Part shown: positions 9,022-22,888 of the stretch, piece after piece | Layout: every line of letters starts with the position of its first letter | How positions within the stretch are numbered: the stretch's first letter is position 1 | Source: Archilochus colubris | Taxonomy: Eukaryota > Chordata > Aves > Apodiformes > Trochilidae | NCBI GenBank assembly: GCA_023079485.1 | Contig: CM041084.1 | Coordinates: forward strand, 119,334,467-119,398,466 | Length of the DNA: 64,000 nucleotides | Direction of reading: 5' to 3' | Translations under genes and position numbers: made by a program | Notes under the pieces: model-generated | What the model was told of the DNA's origin: nothing | The model's input: the letters and a program-made list of their open reading frames with translations, nothing else | Database searches by the model: none

Positions 9022-11655
9022 AACCTCATAGTCTTGATCCTTTTCCTCATGGTTGCCCAAAGTTCAGTCACACATTTTGACTCTCCATCAGTCAAGCATT
9101 AAATTCCTCCAGTACAACAAGGCCTCCACTGCCAGGGGAGAATTTATCTATGTGGAAGTAGTATCCATAGTGGAAACCCAGAGAAGAATCCACCAGAAAT
9201 CAAGAGCTCTCCCAAAGAACCAAACACCTTCTATATGCTTGGTATTACCTCATTCTTTGTTCTTGTCTAAATGAAAAGAAATGTGCATGTTGACCAAAAC
9301 CTCACAAAACAACCTAACAAAACAAGTCATTCCAATGTGCCCACTTTCTCTGGTAAAAAGAAGAAGAAAAAAAAAAAAAAAAAAAAAGACAAATATCACT
9401 CTTGTTGCTAAGCCCATGAAAGGTTATCCAATATTATGATAACAAGAAAAACAAGACATCTCAATTTAGGATTGGTCCCAGCTGCCTATATTAATAGGAT
9501 CCTGGTATTCTTCAGTAAAAGGAACTTAATATTTCACAAAGAGAGAAAAAATTTTATCTCCAGATGTCTGTCACCTGTGCAATGTAGGCTTTTAACATTT
9601 CTTGAGATAATTCCCATGCATGATGACTTACAGTTACAGTAGCTCTATTTTAGAGCAGTGGGAATTTTCAACCTTTTTCAGGTTGTGGGTCCCTGAAATA
9701 TTCCATCAGGTGCACATAAATCTGCAGAAAACTTACAATATCTAGCATACAAAAATTTAGTTTTTTAATCAAACTTAGAAGCATCCCGGAGAAGAGCCAC
9801 AGAGGTCACAAGGTGATAATGTCAGAAGCAGAGAATCACTTTTAGAGGAAGTCAGGCATTGGTTTAGAGACTGCAAATAATGTAGAAGTCACCAGATTCT
9901 ACAGTAAACCAGATAGCCATGTTTTCATTTGTGCTCAGGCTCCCACATCTGGATCCTGCCAGCAGTGTAACTACCAAACCTGCTGTAACCCACTCCTGAC
10001 CTTCAGCCAGAGTGTCACAGGGCTGGATGCCAAGGAGAAAGGAGGTTGAGTGGATGAGCCCTGGTGCTTGGCTTTGTTGGAGGTTCTGCTTTAGGCCCAC
10101 CATGGACCACTCTGGTCTTTCAACACCACAATATTTGAGTATATTCTTCTACCTGCATGCATCAGGGTCAGGACCTAAAGGTCCTCAGGGAATGTGTAAC
10201 TTTCCTCCTGCTCTGCAAGGGAGGAAAGCTCAGAAGTAGGCAGTAAGTGCAGTTGTTGGCACTTTTTTTCTTGTTTTCAAACCTCTCTTGATAGCAACAC
10301 CTTTTGACTAAGCTACTACAGAGCCACAATACATGCACATGATAGAAAATGAGCTTCACCATATAAAACTGAGAACCCTATTATCTGTGCAGATTTACAT
10401 CAAGTGGCAGATCTAATCTAGGAATGCCTCTTCATTGTCACCATGACCTTCAAGGCTTCTCTCAGGAGTTTCCTTCAGGTGCTGTCAGGATTCCATCACC
10501 CACCATACATGATGCGCTTCTCCCTCCTACTTTTCCATCTTGCTCCTCTGCCTGATGCATAGACAGGCTCTGCCCAGCACCTTTTACACTTGCAGCATGT
10601 GAAAGGTTTGTGATAGGTGGGGTCAGCCCTCTGAATTGGGGAAAATTTTCTGCAGAGACCCTGAATGACTTATGGCCTGGTATACCCCCACCTCCAGCTT
10701 TGAAGGTTTTCCTTGAGGAGTTAAGTGGCCTCTCTTAAACTTGCAGGGGGGTGCACGTGACAGTCCTGGAAGAGCACTGATATTTTCTTAGCACTTACCC
10801 TGCTGGAAGGACTATTAAGGGATTTCTGTTTTGTGCTACCAGTAATGGATACTTCCTTATTTATAGAAACACTACCTAGAAGTGCAGGCAGAAGCTGTGG
10901 TCGCAGAATCAAAAGGCTCCCTTGCTGCAATGTAAATATTTTTGAGTGCTTTGCAGTTCCACTTACTAAGCCTCTGTATTATTTTAAAGATAAATAATAT
11001 ATACTTCCAAGAAGAGGTCAATTCCCAGTCTCAGCTGACATCATTCCATGAGAGGTACATGGAAATATGCAGCATATTTCATGTGCAGCAGTGAGCAGCA
11101 CAGAGATCTGCTCGTCCATGTTTCATCTGTACTCTGAAATTCTGGGAGTGCTCTGCACTTCATAAAATGGCCCAGAATGACTCTGGGGTTTTTGCTACTG
11201 TTCTCCCTGATGTCTAATATCTGCATTTCCTCCCCTATTTTCAGAAGGCATTTTCAAAGATTATTAAAGTGGTTTGGAGGAACCTTCCTGCTTGATGGTG
11301 TAGCTCCAAGCAGTGAGGGAGTGAGGGCAAAAACCTGGGTCTAGCAGTGAGAAATAATCTTTTCTGCTGAGATGTTGAGTTTGAGTCCAGTCCAGACCCT
11401 GGACACAAGATGGATACAGCTCTTTTTTGCCACAACTTCAGTAGTAACAGCACCCAAGCTGGCCTCACATATATGGAGCCTGAGCACATTTTTGTTGCCC
11501 TAGTCATACAGATTGCTAAAATGGAGACTAGGTAGAGAGTACAGCAACTTCCTAAAGTATTGAACAGTGTCAAAGAGCACAAACAACTTTTGCAGCCTGA
11601 GACAAATCCTCCCCAACACTAATTTACTATTGTGCCATTTTGGAAATTTCCCTAA
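9022..11655. other. Non-coding stretch, no gene seen
   Basis: The only clear feature is an A21 tract at 9367-9387 preceded by AAGAAG. The sequence before it looks like no known SINE or retrocopy. The remaining open frames are short and unsupported. Confidence 0.55.
9367..9387. repeat. Poly-A tract (A21)
   Basis: There are 21 uninterrupted A residues after an AAGAAG lead-in. It could be a retroposon tail in plus orientation, but the 350 bases upstream of it, back to the CR1, match nothing I recognise. Confidence 0.9.
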
Positions 11656-11868
11656 ATCACAGAATTGTCATGGTTGGAAAAGACATCTAAGAACACTGCC
11701 TCCACCTATCAACATCCCACCCTTCCAAAAGAAAAAATGAAGACTCACCATACTCACTGGAGCATGTTCTGAAGTGCTTCATCTACATGTTTTTTAAATG
11801 CCTCCAGGGGCTGCCACTCCACCACCTCCCTGGTAAGCTTGTTCCAGCACCTGATTTCTGTTCTTAAT
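11656..11868 (-). mobile_element. Short, old CR1 3' end
   Basis: The text ATCACAGAATTGTCATGGTT followed by GGAAAAGAC, then GGGGCTGCCACTCCACCACC and CCCTGGTAAGCTTGTTCCAG, is the reverse complement of a CR1 3' end of the subfamily whose body reads 'rolled to GTGGAGTCACC'. It is diverged and strongly 5'-truncated. No coding capacity remains. Confidence 0.8.
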
Positions 11869-13145
11869 ACCACACAGCTGCAGATTGCAATTTGGATGTG
11901 AATGGGTGACACTTCATTTATTTCAAGGGTACTTCTGATGAGATCTAAGACAATAGTAAGTAACTACTAGACTCTTCTGGAACGTTTCCTTTCAGTTCTC
12001 ACTGAGTTTTACAGGAGGTTTTGGGTAGGCCAGATAACCTCCCTGAATAACTACAAAGTATTCAGAGGCCATTTTAATGAGGTAAACATTTATATTACTT
12101 TTAAGAGCTAATTAAGTATTTGTTACCACCTCATGGGTGGAAGAAGAGAGATGGTGTTTATTTAGGTGATAAATGTGTCTAGGTTTTACATTCTGGGAAG
12201 AATGGATGGATGGCAGGGTCAGATGCAGTCCTGAACTCAACAGGAGCAGATGAAGCAGAACAGACATCTCATTAACCAGTGCCAACAAGCACGAGGGCTT
12301 TTCCCACCCAGGATACCCACATATCCATGGATCTGTATTTATTTCCATATCTCTGTGTTTAAATATAAGTGTTATATGTGTAACTGCATAATATTAAAGA
12401 GATAATTGACTTTAAGGATACATTGTGCCTTGATTTCTTTATATCTTTCTCTTAAGTGCCTTGTTTTACTATCTAGCTTGAAGTTGTGAGTACTTCAGCT
12501 GTATTTCTGTCTCTCCCTGGGTTCTGCTATGAGCTTAGTTACAAAGAAGAGGGCTCCAGGGCAGAGGATACCAGCAGTTAGGCCTCTCTGTCTGAAACAT
12601 GTTTATCAATTCCTACTACGATTATCTACACATTAATTTGATAGCAGACCAGCACAGCATGTCTACAAGTTTGCTGTTGCAACATTTCACATCAGATTTG
12701 TGTTCAGCTGGAAATATAACATATCCATGGAGAGCAAAACTGGATATACCACACTTAGTGCATGTAGAAGCTCATGTTCCAGGAAGGAGAGCAATTACTT
12801 TTCTCATGGGATGATATTCTGGTTTTATTCACAATCTGCAAAACCCTCAGAACCATCCTCCTGCTGCACTGCATGTGTATCCATGCAGAATGGGCTGCCA
12901 GTGGTCTGACAATGGATTTAAATTAAATTGAAGAATTAGTTTTTTAAAGTTTTTATACAGTTTAACTATATTAGTTCCAACAAGAATATGCTGTAGGGAC
13001 TATTTCATGCAACTTTCAAAGATCCCAGACACCTACACGAACTAACCTGTTCACAACTGTGCTTTCTAGCAGACAACATCAGTCTTGGAGATGCTTTTTG
13101 TTCATCCAAAACAGCCAAAAATATTGTAATCACTCATATGGAAGA

Positions 13146-13162
13146 ATATATATATATATATA
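13146..13162. repeat. AT dinucleotide microsatellite
   Basis: A perfect run of alternating A and T, 17 bases long, in AT-rich surroundings. Confidence 0.9.
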
Positions 13163-16100
13163 ATTTAAAATCCCTGCATCCATTTTTAATTCCTTCAGAT
13201 TTAAAACATTAGTGAAAAGCTTGACAACATCAAGTATTTAATCTGCAAAGAGATTATAGTTATCTTCACAGCATCCACACATCATTAGTGTTAACAGGAA
13301 CTGCACCTCCAAGACTCGCCCTAAAATGCTGGCTGTAAATAGCATCCCAGTAGGATAATTAAAAGTTGCCTGGTAGAAATACAGCAAGTTCCAGCAAAAA
13401 TTTTCTCTAAGGGTAAGTGATCAGAGAGTCTGGAACTGAAAAAATAATCAGTGGTTTGCCTGAGATGGGTAGTGCATCAGCTTTGCAAACAAGCTCATAC
13501 AAAAAGGCTTTTTCCAACTTAGGTATAACTTTATTTGGGTTTGGGGTTTTTTTCTGTGTTTCTTAGCCTACGTGTTTTTAACTTGATTTCTGTAATCCTA
13601 CTTTACCTGAAGTCCAAACACTGGCTGTGTTTGCAATCATTATTGTATCAATATTGACCAGTTTCACTTCTACTTCTCCCAAATTCCAAACTATAGGGGA
13701 AAGAACATAACTGTTATCAGAATTACATCTTTTTTCTCTCTTACTTATATCTGCTCAGGTTTAACAAAAATCCATATTTCATCACTGGAGTGCTATTGCT
13801 GCAAAAGAGTATGTCTTGTGCCAAAATTAACTCTGTCTTCTAGAATTATTGGAGCACCATCAGATAAGTACAACAAAACTGACTTGTCTCATTTTCATTT
13901 TTTTCAAAACTGATGATGAAGGTGAAGCTAGGAATTAAATCAAATTAATCATTTAATACCCCATGAGGACAAACTGCAGTCAGAAGGAAATAGCCTTCTG
14001 ACAGTGCCTCTTGTCTTCTTGCCTGAACAGCCTCTAGTCTCCTAATGTCTCATAAGTTATCCCATTTTGAGATGGCAAAATAAGCTGTGGGAGTGGTTTT
14101 CCTAATCCACAGAGATTCTAAAGTTTCTAGGTAACATTATAGACCTTGAAACATTCTCAGCTGATCTAAGATGTTCACACAGAGGCTTAGAGTTTACCCA
14201 GTAATCTTTGAATCTCCACCACTGACAGCAAGAGACTTCAGACTTGTCTTGGCCTGTACACAAAAAGCAGATAAATCAATTTATTATTCCACTGAAATCA
14301 ATGGGCCATCTCAGTTAGGAATTAGATACCCCCAAAAATGCCCAAAAGAGGGTTCTATTTCTTTATACATCATCAGATCAGCATGACCTGCTCAGCAAAA
14401 TTGAAGCAATGGGACTAAAACATAGTTGGAATGAGAAGAACATGGCTCTGCAGTGCACACAGAGAAAATGTAGTGCAAGGCAGTCCTGATTCCTGGCTGT
14501 GCCCAAGGCTACCATGTAGTATAGGTAGTTTTTTGTTAATAAGACTGACATTTTTTGGCAGTAAAAATCCAAGCAGAGGGTCTCATGCCTTTAATGCTGC
14601 TGATGCAATACAGGAATGAATCTCTGCAGCAACTGGTGCTGTGTTGGAGAGCCTGAAGTCTGACCATTAGCAAGCAATACAGCTCCCCAGGGCAATGGGG
14701 CAAGCCACATAGCACTTTGGATGCCTCTGCAGGATCACTTATTCCCAGAAATCTCTCTCAGGCTAGTGAAGATACTTTAAATGTCCATTTTCTGTCAGTC
14801 AGCCCAAGTTTACAAAAGGTTTTATAAAGATTGTAACTTGCTATACAAACTCTTTACACGACCCTCACCACAGTGTGAGCTACAGAAGTTCTTGAATACC
14901 ATCTTCACCTCAAGATGGAGTGGTCTCAATAGAAGCTCTTAATCTTCAAAACAGGAAAAACTGTTGGCTCTGCATTGCTCTAACACTCAGGGACCCAGAC
15001 ATCTTGCAGTCCTCCCACTGCTGTGCCCAAGGTGACCTCAGCTCTGGGAGCTCTCTCCTTCATGCCTCTGCTGCCACCTGCCCTTCCAGCCTCTGCCTAG
15101 CACACATCCTGGCCCTCTTCTTCAGCTCTAATACTTTATCTAATCCTCCTTTACCTGAACTTTAATCCCTGAGGCAGAACAGATCCATTCTTCACAGTGA
15201 GAGTTGTCAGGTGGTACAAACAGTTGTCCAACAAGGCTGTGGGATCACCTCCATCTCAAAATTAGAGTGCAAGCAACATAATGTAACCTTAAAGTTGGCT
15301 CTGCTTTGGGCTACATGACCTCTGGAGGTCCTATTAGACTAGCATTACCTTAAGATTTTAAATGCAGCTCTCCTGTTAATCAAACTAATTAAATGTGGAA
15401 TTGAGGAATATCCCTTTCACAACTTGTGGAAATGTCTAATGACCTTGACTGCATCCTCTGCTTCAGAGCCACCAGAATTCAGTCAGAGCATTGCTGTTTC
15501 TATGCTTCTTGGCCTTGCACACTACATACAGGATATTTACAGAGCATAAGTGGAGATATTGGGACCTCACCCACATGTTTGCCTTGGACTGAACACTATA
15601 TGAAGAGAACCAGGCAAAGCAGAGACTGGGTCCTGCTGTGCAGTGGAAAAAGACATAAACTACAGATGTCTAGTGAATATGGCAAGGAAATATGGTCTAA
15701 GTATTAGCTTAGCAAAGGATTTGTATTAGAAGGGATTTTAATTGCTCAGTTACCTATCAAGTATATAATTGCTTTCTGGTGAGAAAAAGCATAATTGTTT
15801 TCCCAACAAGTAAGTCCAATAATTCTCAGCTGCTGTGTACTCAACTGCTCACATCAAACACTCAGTTGTGTAACTGGACCTGACAAGTCACTTGCATACA
15901 GTAAACAGTTAAGTTTGACTTCATTGCCCCCATTTGTTCCTTTAGAGTGCCAAAGTAAAAGACACAGCACTACTCATTAGGTGTTTGCCCACACTAATAG
16001 ATCAATGCCCTTTCTGTCTGTCAAACGATTTTCATGTGACATTGTAGAAAACTTTGATTTTAACGTTCCTTAATTTTTCAAGCACTGATTTTTTTGCTTA

Positions 16101-16282
16101 TTGTCAAGGAAGGTAGGGAGGAATTTGCTTTGTGTGATGTAAACTCTTAAAGCTCCAGTTTAAGATTTTCAGTGTAGTGTATACAACTCTGTTACAGTAG
16201 CAAAACCTTGTGCTGGTTCCTATGTACACCCATTTATTTAATTCATAATGTAAATCTTGTCTTTATTACAAAATTCATTTGA

Positions 16283-16410
16283 TTTAGTGGAAATAGTATA
16301 TAATGGAAATATAGTATGGAAATATAGTAATAGAATGGAAATATAGTAATAGTATGGAGATATAGTAATAGTATATAATGGAAATAATAGTATATAGTGG
16401 AAATAAAATA
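16283..16410. repeat. AT-rich minisatellite, 19-bp unit
   Basis: Units TATGGAAATATAGTAATAG (16315-16333), AATGGAAATATAGTAATAG (16334-16352) and TATGGAGATATAGTAATAG (16353-16371) are adjacent and nearly identical. They are followed by a rearranged unit (16372-16390) and a partial one, and preceded by a diverged copy from 16283. The regular spacing is zero, so these are tandem repeats and not CRISPR-like. Confidence 0.9.
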
Positions 16411-19400
16411 AAGCAAAGACTAAATGAACACCTTAGATATCTGTAGTTATAAATTAAGATTCCAAGTTCTACATTCTGGTAACATCAAGTAGCTAAGGCT
16501 GAGCTAGACAATGTCTTGACTTGCAAACAATTATTTTCTATGATCACATTAATTTTTACTACAGTAGTAAAAAGCAATCTTAAGGAAAAAAAAGGAATCC
16601 AGCCCTTGGGCTTTCTTCCTAGCATCAGGGAGTGATTTATGCCTGCAGGAAGCAGGTAGGCAGCAGTGCCAACTGAGAACTGTCAGTTCTTCTACTCTGT
16701 TTTTTTAAGCCCAGTTTGCACAGGCTGGAGGGGTTTCCTAAAGTGCAAGGTGGTGGAAAGGTCCTTCTAACACCATGTTTAATTTACTCTATTAGGTCTG
16801 TACCCCGTACCCAATAAAGTCACTTCCCCGAATAAATAGCAAAAAATATAATTCAGCTTGCTAGCTTCAGCTTCTCTTAAACATATTTATTTTAGCTAGA
16901 TAAAATAATCTCTTAAAAATAAACAGAAATACAATGTTAAGTGTCACTTTTTGAATATTTTACAGCAAGGTCAGTAGCAGAAGTTCAGCTTGGTAAAGGG
17001 GCAATAAGAAAAAGACATGTCTATGTCAGCTGGCTTCTGAAGAGCTACGGGGCTTATCAAGCCCAAGAACATCTGACTTTTAATGTGGTATCAGAGTGCC
17101 CTCTATTCCCTTGCACAACCCCTTTAATGCTGGAGGCTGTGAGAGTCGATTTTGCAATTTGACTTCATTGGAACTCTAAGCAAACCTTTTACAAGATGCT
17201 TGTCTTTCATTTCACAAAAAAAGCTGACTGGGCAAGACTGTTTCCTGCTAGTTTTATCACTTTTTTTTCACCAGAAGTATAGTTTTGGCATTTTTTCATT
17301 CAGCTTCAGTGGAAATGGAGAACAAGCTTGTTTGAGGTGTTGCCAGCTCTCATTATTTCACAAGTCTCACTACTTTTGTTTTTTCCCCAAGACTGTGGTT
17401 GAGAAAAGGTGAAAACTTTTCTATTTCATAAGAATCCTCCCTTGCATCAAAAGCCAAACTTCTTACTTGCAGACACAGTATGAAGAATGTGAGACAATTA
17501 CAATTTCTGAGCTGAAGAGTCCCCAGTCAGAGATGAATAACCCACCTTTCATGAAAAAGAAAGGTCTTTTCTGTCATTTCAAGGCTATGGGGATTATATT
17601 CTTGTTTTCTCTAAGTATGTAAGTATGTGGTTGGCAGCACTGCAAATGTAACAGGAAAAACCATAAGCATCTTTTATCAGTTTTTAGTGTGACCTAACAA
17701 ATGGAAAAAAAAATAGGACTGGGATTTGCAGAGATGCTTGAAAGATTTGGACCACTAATAAAAATGAAAAAGAAATGGTGCAGATGAATTAAATTGCTTT
17801 TGTGTTGAGGGAAGCATGATGTTTAATACCCAAGTTGTTGATATTTTTAGCTTATTCCAGCTTAATATTATTTTAACCCCAAGTCATCGAGGTTGGCAAT
17901 CAGTAAGGACTACAAAGGACTGTTTGGCAACTACCAGCTTTCTAAAAGTTAAACCCTGCTGTCTGTTCTGTCAAAGATATTTAATCTGATAGTGAAATTT
18001 CCATATTCAGCCAGTCACCTAGGAATATGAAATGTAACAATGTCGATAAATAAAAAATAAATCCTACCTATGAAAAAATAAAGCCATTGGAATTTTAATA
18101 TTGAAAAAAAAATCCTCAAAATTATTTTATCATATTATGATGTTAGCAGAGACACTGTACAGTTCACATTCTCTTCAGCATTAGGGTTTTAAAAACAGTA
18201 TCAGGCACACAACCAGCATGAGCACAGGCCAGAAGTGAAAAAATGGTATTTTGAACATTTTTCACTGTTATTTGCCCCACCATTTTGACCTTTTTATAGA
18301 TAGACATGCAGGCTGGCAAAGAGGAAATGTTTGTTTCCCATCTTCTGGTGTTCTCCGTCAGTTATGCAGCACAAAAAATCCAAAGAGCAATTAACTTATC
18401 CAGTAACAACAGCAGAGTCCTTTACATGGCTGCCATAAGACATAATTTTTCTCTGCTGTTTGATTGAAACTAAATAAAGCCCAAGAAAATTAGCAACAAG
18501 GTTATGACACCCGCCTAAAACTTATTAATTAAATGCAAGTATATATGTATTTCTACAAAGTAAAAACAGCATTTGGTTTTAGAGAGAGGGTTCTAGGGAT
18601 AATGGAAAATGAAGAAAGAAACCTTGTTCTTGTAGTTTCTAAAAAAAAAATAATTTCCATTTTCAACACCTGGAACCTCTTCTTGTCCCTATCCCCAAAG
18701 ATTTGTTCGGTCCACCAGCCCCAGAAACATCATGGACCTGCTCCAGTGATCCAAATCCACCTTCCTTTCATCTAAACCTCCTCTGCTCTTTTTTCTAATC
18801 CAGACTATGCTTAACTCAAGATGGGCATTAGGTCTGCAAAGTAAAGTGTCCTGCTGACCCAGGACCAGAGTTCTCTCCCCATACTGAATAGGGAGCCTTT
18901 TTTTGGCCTTGGGTGTCGACACAGAGCTTCAGAACAGGTTCCTTTCCCTTTGGCTTTTTATGGCTTTCCTAAAGGGAATAAAGTGAATTGGCCTCCCTCC
19001 CACAGGAGAATCAATGGAACCTGCATTTTTAAGCAGTCTAGAGGCTGCAAAACTGGAGCATGCATAGAACAAAAATTTACTTGCTTTCCTAGGAAGACAG
19101 CATCTCCTGTTTCTCCAGGCTGGGCATATCTAAGGGATGAATGGGATTTGTGCCCGTCCTGGTGTGTAATGCTGTCCTGTCTAACACAGCCTATATTCTA
19201 TTTTTATTGAAGATCAAAACCAGGATTCATGTAAATAAACTATACCTCATTTAGCCTTTTTAGAACAGGTTTTCATGAAAAGAGTAGAGGTTTTAATAAC
19301 ATTCACTTGGAATATTTATTTTAACTTTGGAGTGCTCCAGCACATACAGTTTTACTGTTAACATTTCCCAGACATTATCTGCAAATCACCTACACTAATT

Positions 19401-22400
19401 TTAACAGTTCACACCATATGTGGTACAATATTGAGGCTTTGAAGGGCTGATGTCCACTTTTACATATTTTCCTCACTGGTAAAGTCAAATCATTTTGGTT
19501 GTATAGTTACCTTCACTGCAAGGTTTAGGTTTTTATTCGTTGTTTTCTCCATCCAAGGAAGTGTTGAAGGCTGTAACTCTGAGATCAAAAACAAAGGGAA
19601 GGAAAAGGATCACCAAAGTTGTTCCCCACTTTTTCCTTCACTTCATTTATATTGCAGACCTCTTAAATACATAAGAGCTATGGAGTTCTCTCTTTTCACT
19701 AAGCTCTCTAAACTTGGTTCAGAAAGCTGTGGAGTTAACTCTAGATTTCCATTAGTGTAAAGAAATTTGGAGCTGAGAGTTCATGTTGTATATAACGTAT
19801 GCCCTTCATGTGGAAAAAAAAATATCCAGCATGATCCCTGCTCACAAAGGAAGAAATGGCACTAAAATAGGCTGCAAATGAGATGCCAGGCTCTTGAAAT
19901 ACGCTTTTCTGTGCCAATAATGACACTTTTTCTCTGCTGGATAGCAATTAAAAACTTTTCTCCAACCTTATGCTGGCATGTTTTTTGTCCCAAAGTGTCC
20001 TGGACCAAGTTGATATGCATGAATGCTCTTAGCCCAGAGGTGAATAATTTCCAGCAACAGTGAATGGCTCCTGCAAGAATCAGAAATGGCCAAAACATTC
20101 CAACTGTGTTTGATTCTAGTGGTAGAGGAGACCTTTGGAAAGAAGAGCTCAGTCCAGCTAAGACTGGACTTAACAGTAGTCCCCTTTCTTCTCAACAGAT
20201 CCCTGATATTTTTGCTATACCTTCCCAGAGCAAGACAGGGGACAGATGCCTTCTTTCTCCTCAAAATACATCCCATTCTGTATTGCTCTGCCAGAAGCAG
20301 AAGGCTCTCCCCTAATATCTGGAAAATCAATTTGGAAAGTTTACTAGAAAACCGGTAGAGCCAACGTCTTAATTTAATGTTTGAAGTGACAAGGAATCAT
20401 TGAGGCTTTTCCAGATGCAGTTCTGGACTTACTTTTATGAGTCAATTCTACAGGACTTTGGCCAGGCTGGAGATGACATTATCACAAAACTACAGCTAAA
20501 GATGTTAGTAAAGAATTTTGTTGTCATAAACTCTTGCACATCTTGCATGGTCACTGAGTTTAAATTTCATTACCTTTTTTACATTGAAAGGTTGAAATAT
20601 ATTTGTGCCAGTTCTGATTTGGAAATAAAAAGAGGGCAGAATTCTTCCAAATTATTCAGAGGGAGGTGCTAATTACTGAAATGTGTTTGCCCAGCATCAC
20701 ACAAATGACTGAAGAGAACATTTCTGACAACTTGAAGGTATCATTTGGAATGCAGTTTAAATGTGTGGCATGAGAACATAGGAGAAACATTTATGCAGTC
20801 TTCTGTAAAAGTAGATATTTTTTGCCAGGCTTTGCAAGGAAGCAAGACTTACAGACTTTGCCTGTCTGACCATTGGTTGTGGTTTTCCTCATTGGTTTGA
20901 CAAAGAGGCAGAGATTTTACAAATAATTGGGAAAAAAAAAGCAATAAAGACCTCAAGTATGTTTGACAGAGAATATATTTATATATCAATTCAATATATT
21001 TAGTCTCTGTAAGGTTCAAGAAAATGAGAATGGATATGGAAAGTCCTAAGTAGTCCCCATGCCAATGAAGGACATTTTAACATAGCTGTGTCGCTGCTCT
21101 GTGGTGTGACATCCATGTGAAATCCATGTGACATCCATGACCAATGCATCCAGTTGTTTCTTGTTCAGTCAAAACCAGGGCAAAATAAATAGCAAAAGAG
21201 GTGATGATACTGCAGTGAAGAGAGGGGACTGACTAAATGCAGACAGGTAGCACCCAAATCCATAGGGAACCAGGCTTCATTTGTTCAGCTGCTTATTAAA
21301 TATTCTTTGTTTGCAATATATTATGGTGATTAGTTGCACAGTTGTGCTCTATTATTTCTCTCTCATTTGTTGAAGTGTGTTGAGGGATTCACACAGTGCT
21401 AACAAAAATAATGAAATCAAACACTGACTGCAAAAATGCTTATCTGAAAGGGACAAGAGACCAAGAGCAGAAAGCATGTCTGCCCAGTCATTTAAGGACA
21501 GGCACGAGTTCACACTGACTGCTGACCAAGTATTATATGGTTATGTTAAATGTATGCCCAGGCAAACACAAAAACACCTTGCCTGCTAGCTGGAGTTCAG
21601 TGATGCAATAACAGCAATGAGATTTATGCCCAGTGAGAGGACATGGAGGAAGAGCTCACATTTATTTGCAAAATACTTTGCAGGCAGTGGTAGCTACAGG
21701 TAGCTATTGGCATAGTCAGAGACACCAACCATCAGTTTTGGCATCCTTTCTCCAGACTACACTTCCAAGAATATAATCTAATATACATTTAATAATTTTC
21801 CAGTCAGATCACAGAATGTAACTCTGTCTTCATGTAAAATGACTGTGGTTAAATTCAGCAAAAATAAAACACTCAAACCAGGTTGTAAGTTTTGCAGTTC
21901 CTCGGGCAAAAATTCTAAAAATAACTTCAAGGAAAGGAGTTTGACCATGAAGGTGAGTTGCCTGCAAAATGTCAAATTACACAATTACTTTTGAATACAA
22001 TGACAAGTGCCAACAGTTCTTAACGAGAGCAGTCACTGCATCTTAAATAAGCAAGATCATTAAAGGGGATGAGCCTTTCTTTAGCTAAAACTGATTGCAG
22101 GAACAAACACCCACTCAGTCCCTGCAGATCCCCAGCCTCAGCTGCCCACCATTCTGTCTGTCTGGTGGCCAACCAAGTCACTGGGGGGGGAGTGGAGCCA
22201 GATTGCTGTCCTGAGCACTTGGGTGGTCCCTTCTTTCCATGTGGAGAGCACCCACAATTGTCCCTCAGCCCTTCAGATTGCAGTCTCTGGTCTTTGAAGA
22301 ATTACCTATCTTGACCCAACTTTTACTTCAGTAACATTGTTCTTTCTTGGTCTTATCAATGGCATCCCTTTTCCTTAATCCTATTAACAATATCAATCCT

Positions 22401-22851
22401 GTGTGATACCAGCTGTCTCCTGTAGCTCTCCCTCTTATCTTATAATGAGGGACACTCACAAGAGTGTTGTTTTTCAGCCAGATCCCACAGACTGTAGCTC
22501 TTTGATACCATGCACAAACATTTTCCCTGAATTTTGAAAGCACAGCACACATACATTCCTATCAACATTATGATGGTTCTAACAGGCCAAACAACTTACA
22601 GAGAGCCACAGTGTTGTTTAGGCAAGAAATAATGATTGAGCAGTCAGGGAAATTCCTTTGTGAGCACACCACTTCTCTACTGAAAATCTGCTCAGAATTT
22701 TTCCATTATATCCACAAGTAGTCGCAACTTCACTAAATCATGTACCAAATTAAATACCTGGGTCTGTATTACATACAGTGGGGAGAGAGAAAAGCTGCTT
22801 TAAAAGCTGAAAATTTATGAACACAATCCTGATGCCTTTGTAGCTTTGCTG

Positions 22852-22888
22852 CATTCATCAATAGGAGGTCATCATTCATCAATAGGAG
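22852..22888. repeat. Short tandem duplication
   Basis: ATTCATCAATAGGAG occurs twice with a 21-base period, consistent with a local duplication. Confidence 0.75.

Noticed and set aside
9367..9387. Poly-A as the tail of a processed pseudogene
   Set aside because: No recognisable coding or RNA-gene sequence lies upstream and no target duplication was found.
9650..9760. Text TTTTCAACCTTTTTCAGGTT followed by GTGGGTCCCTG as a DNA-transposon remnant
   Set aside because: It vaguely resembles a motif seen in old repeats, but the match is too short to name a family.
16315..16390. Regularly repeated 19-mers as a CRISPR-like array
   Set aside because: Units abut without spacers and the genome is a vertebrate; it is a minisatellite.
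20660..20710. TTTGCCCAGCATCACACAAA as another MIR fossil
   Set aside because: Only about 25 bases resemble the MIR core, with no supporting flank.
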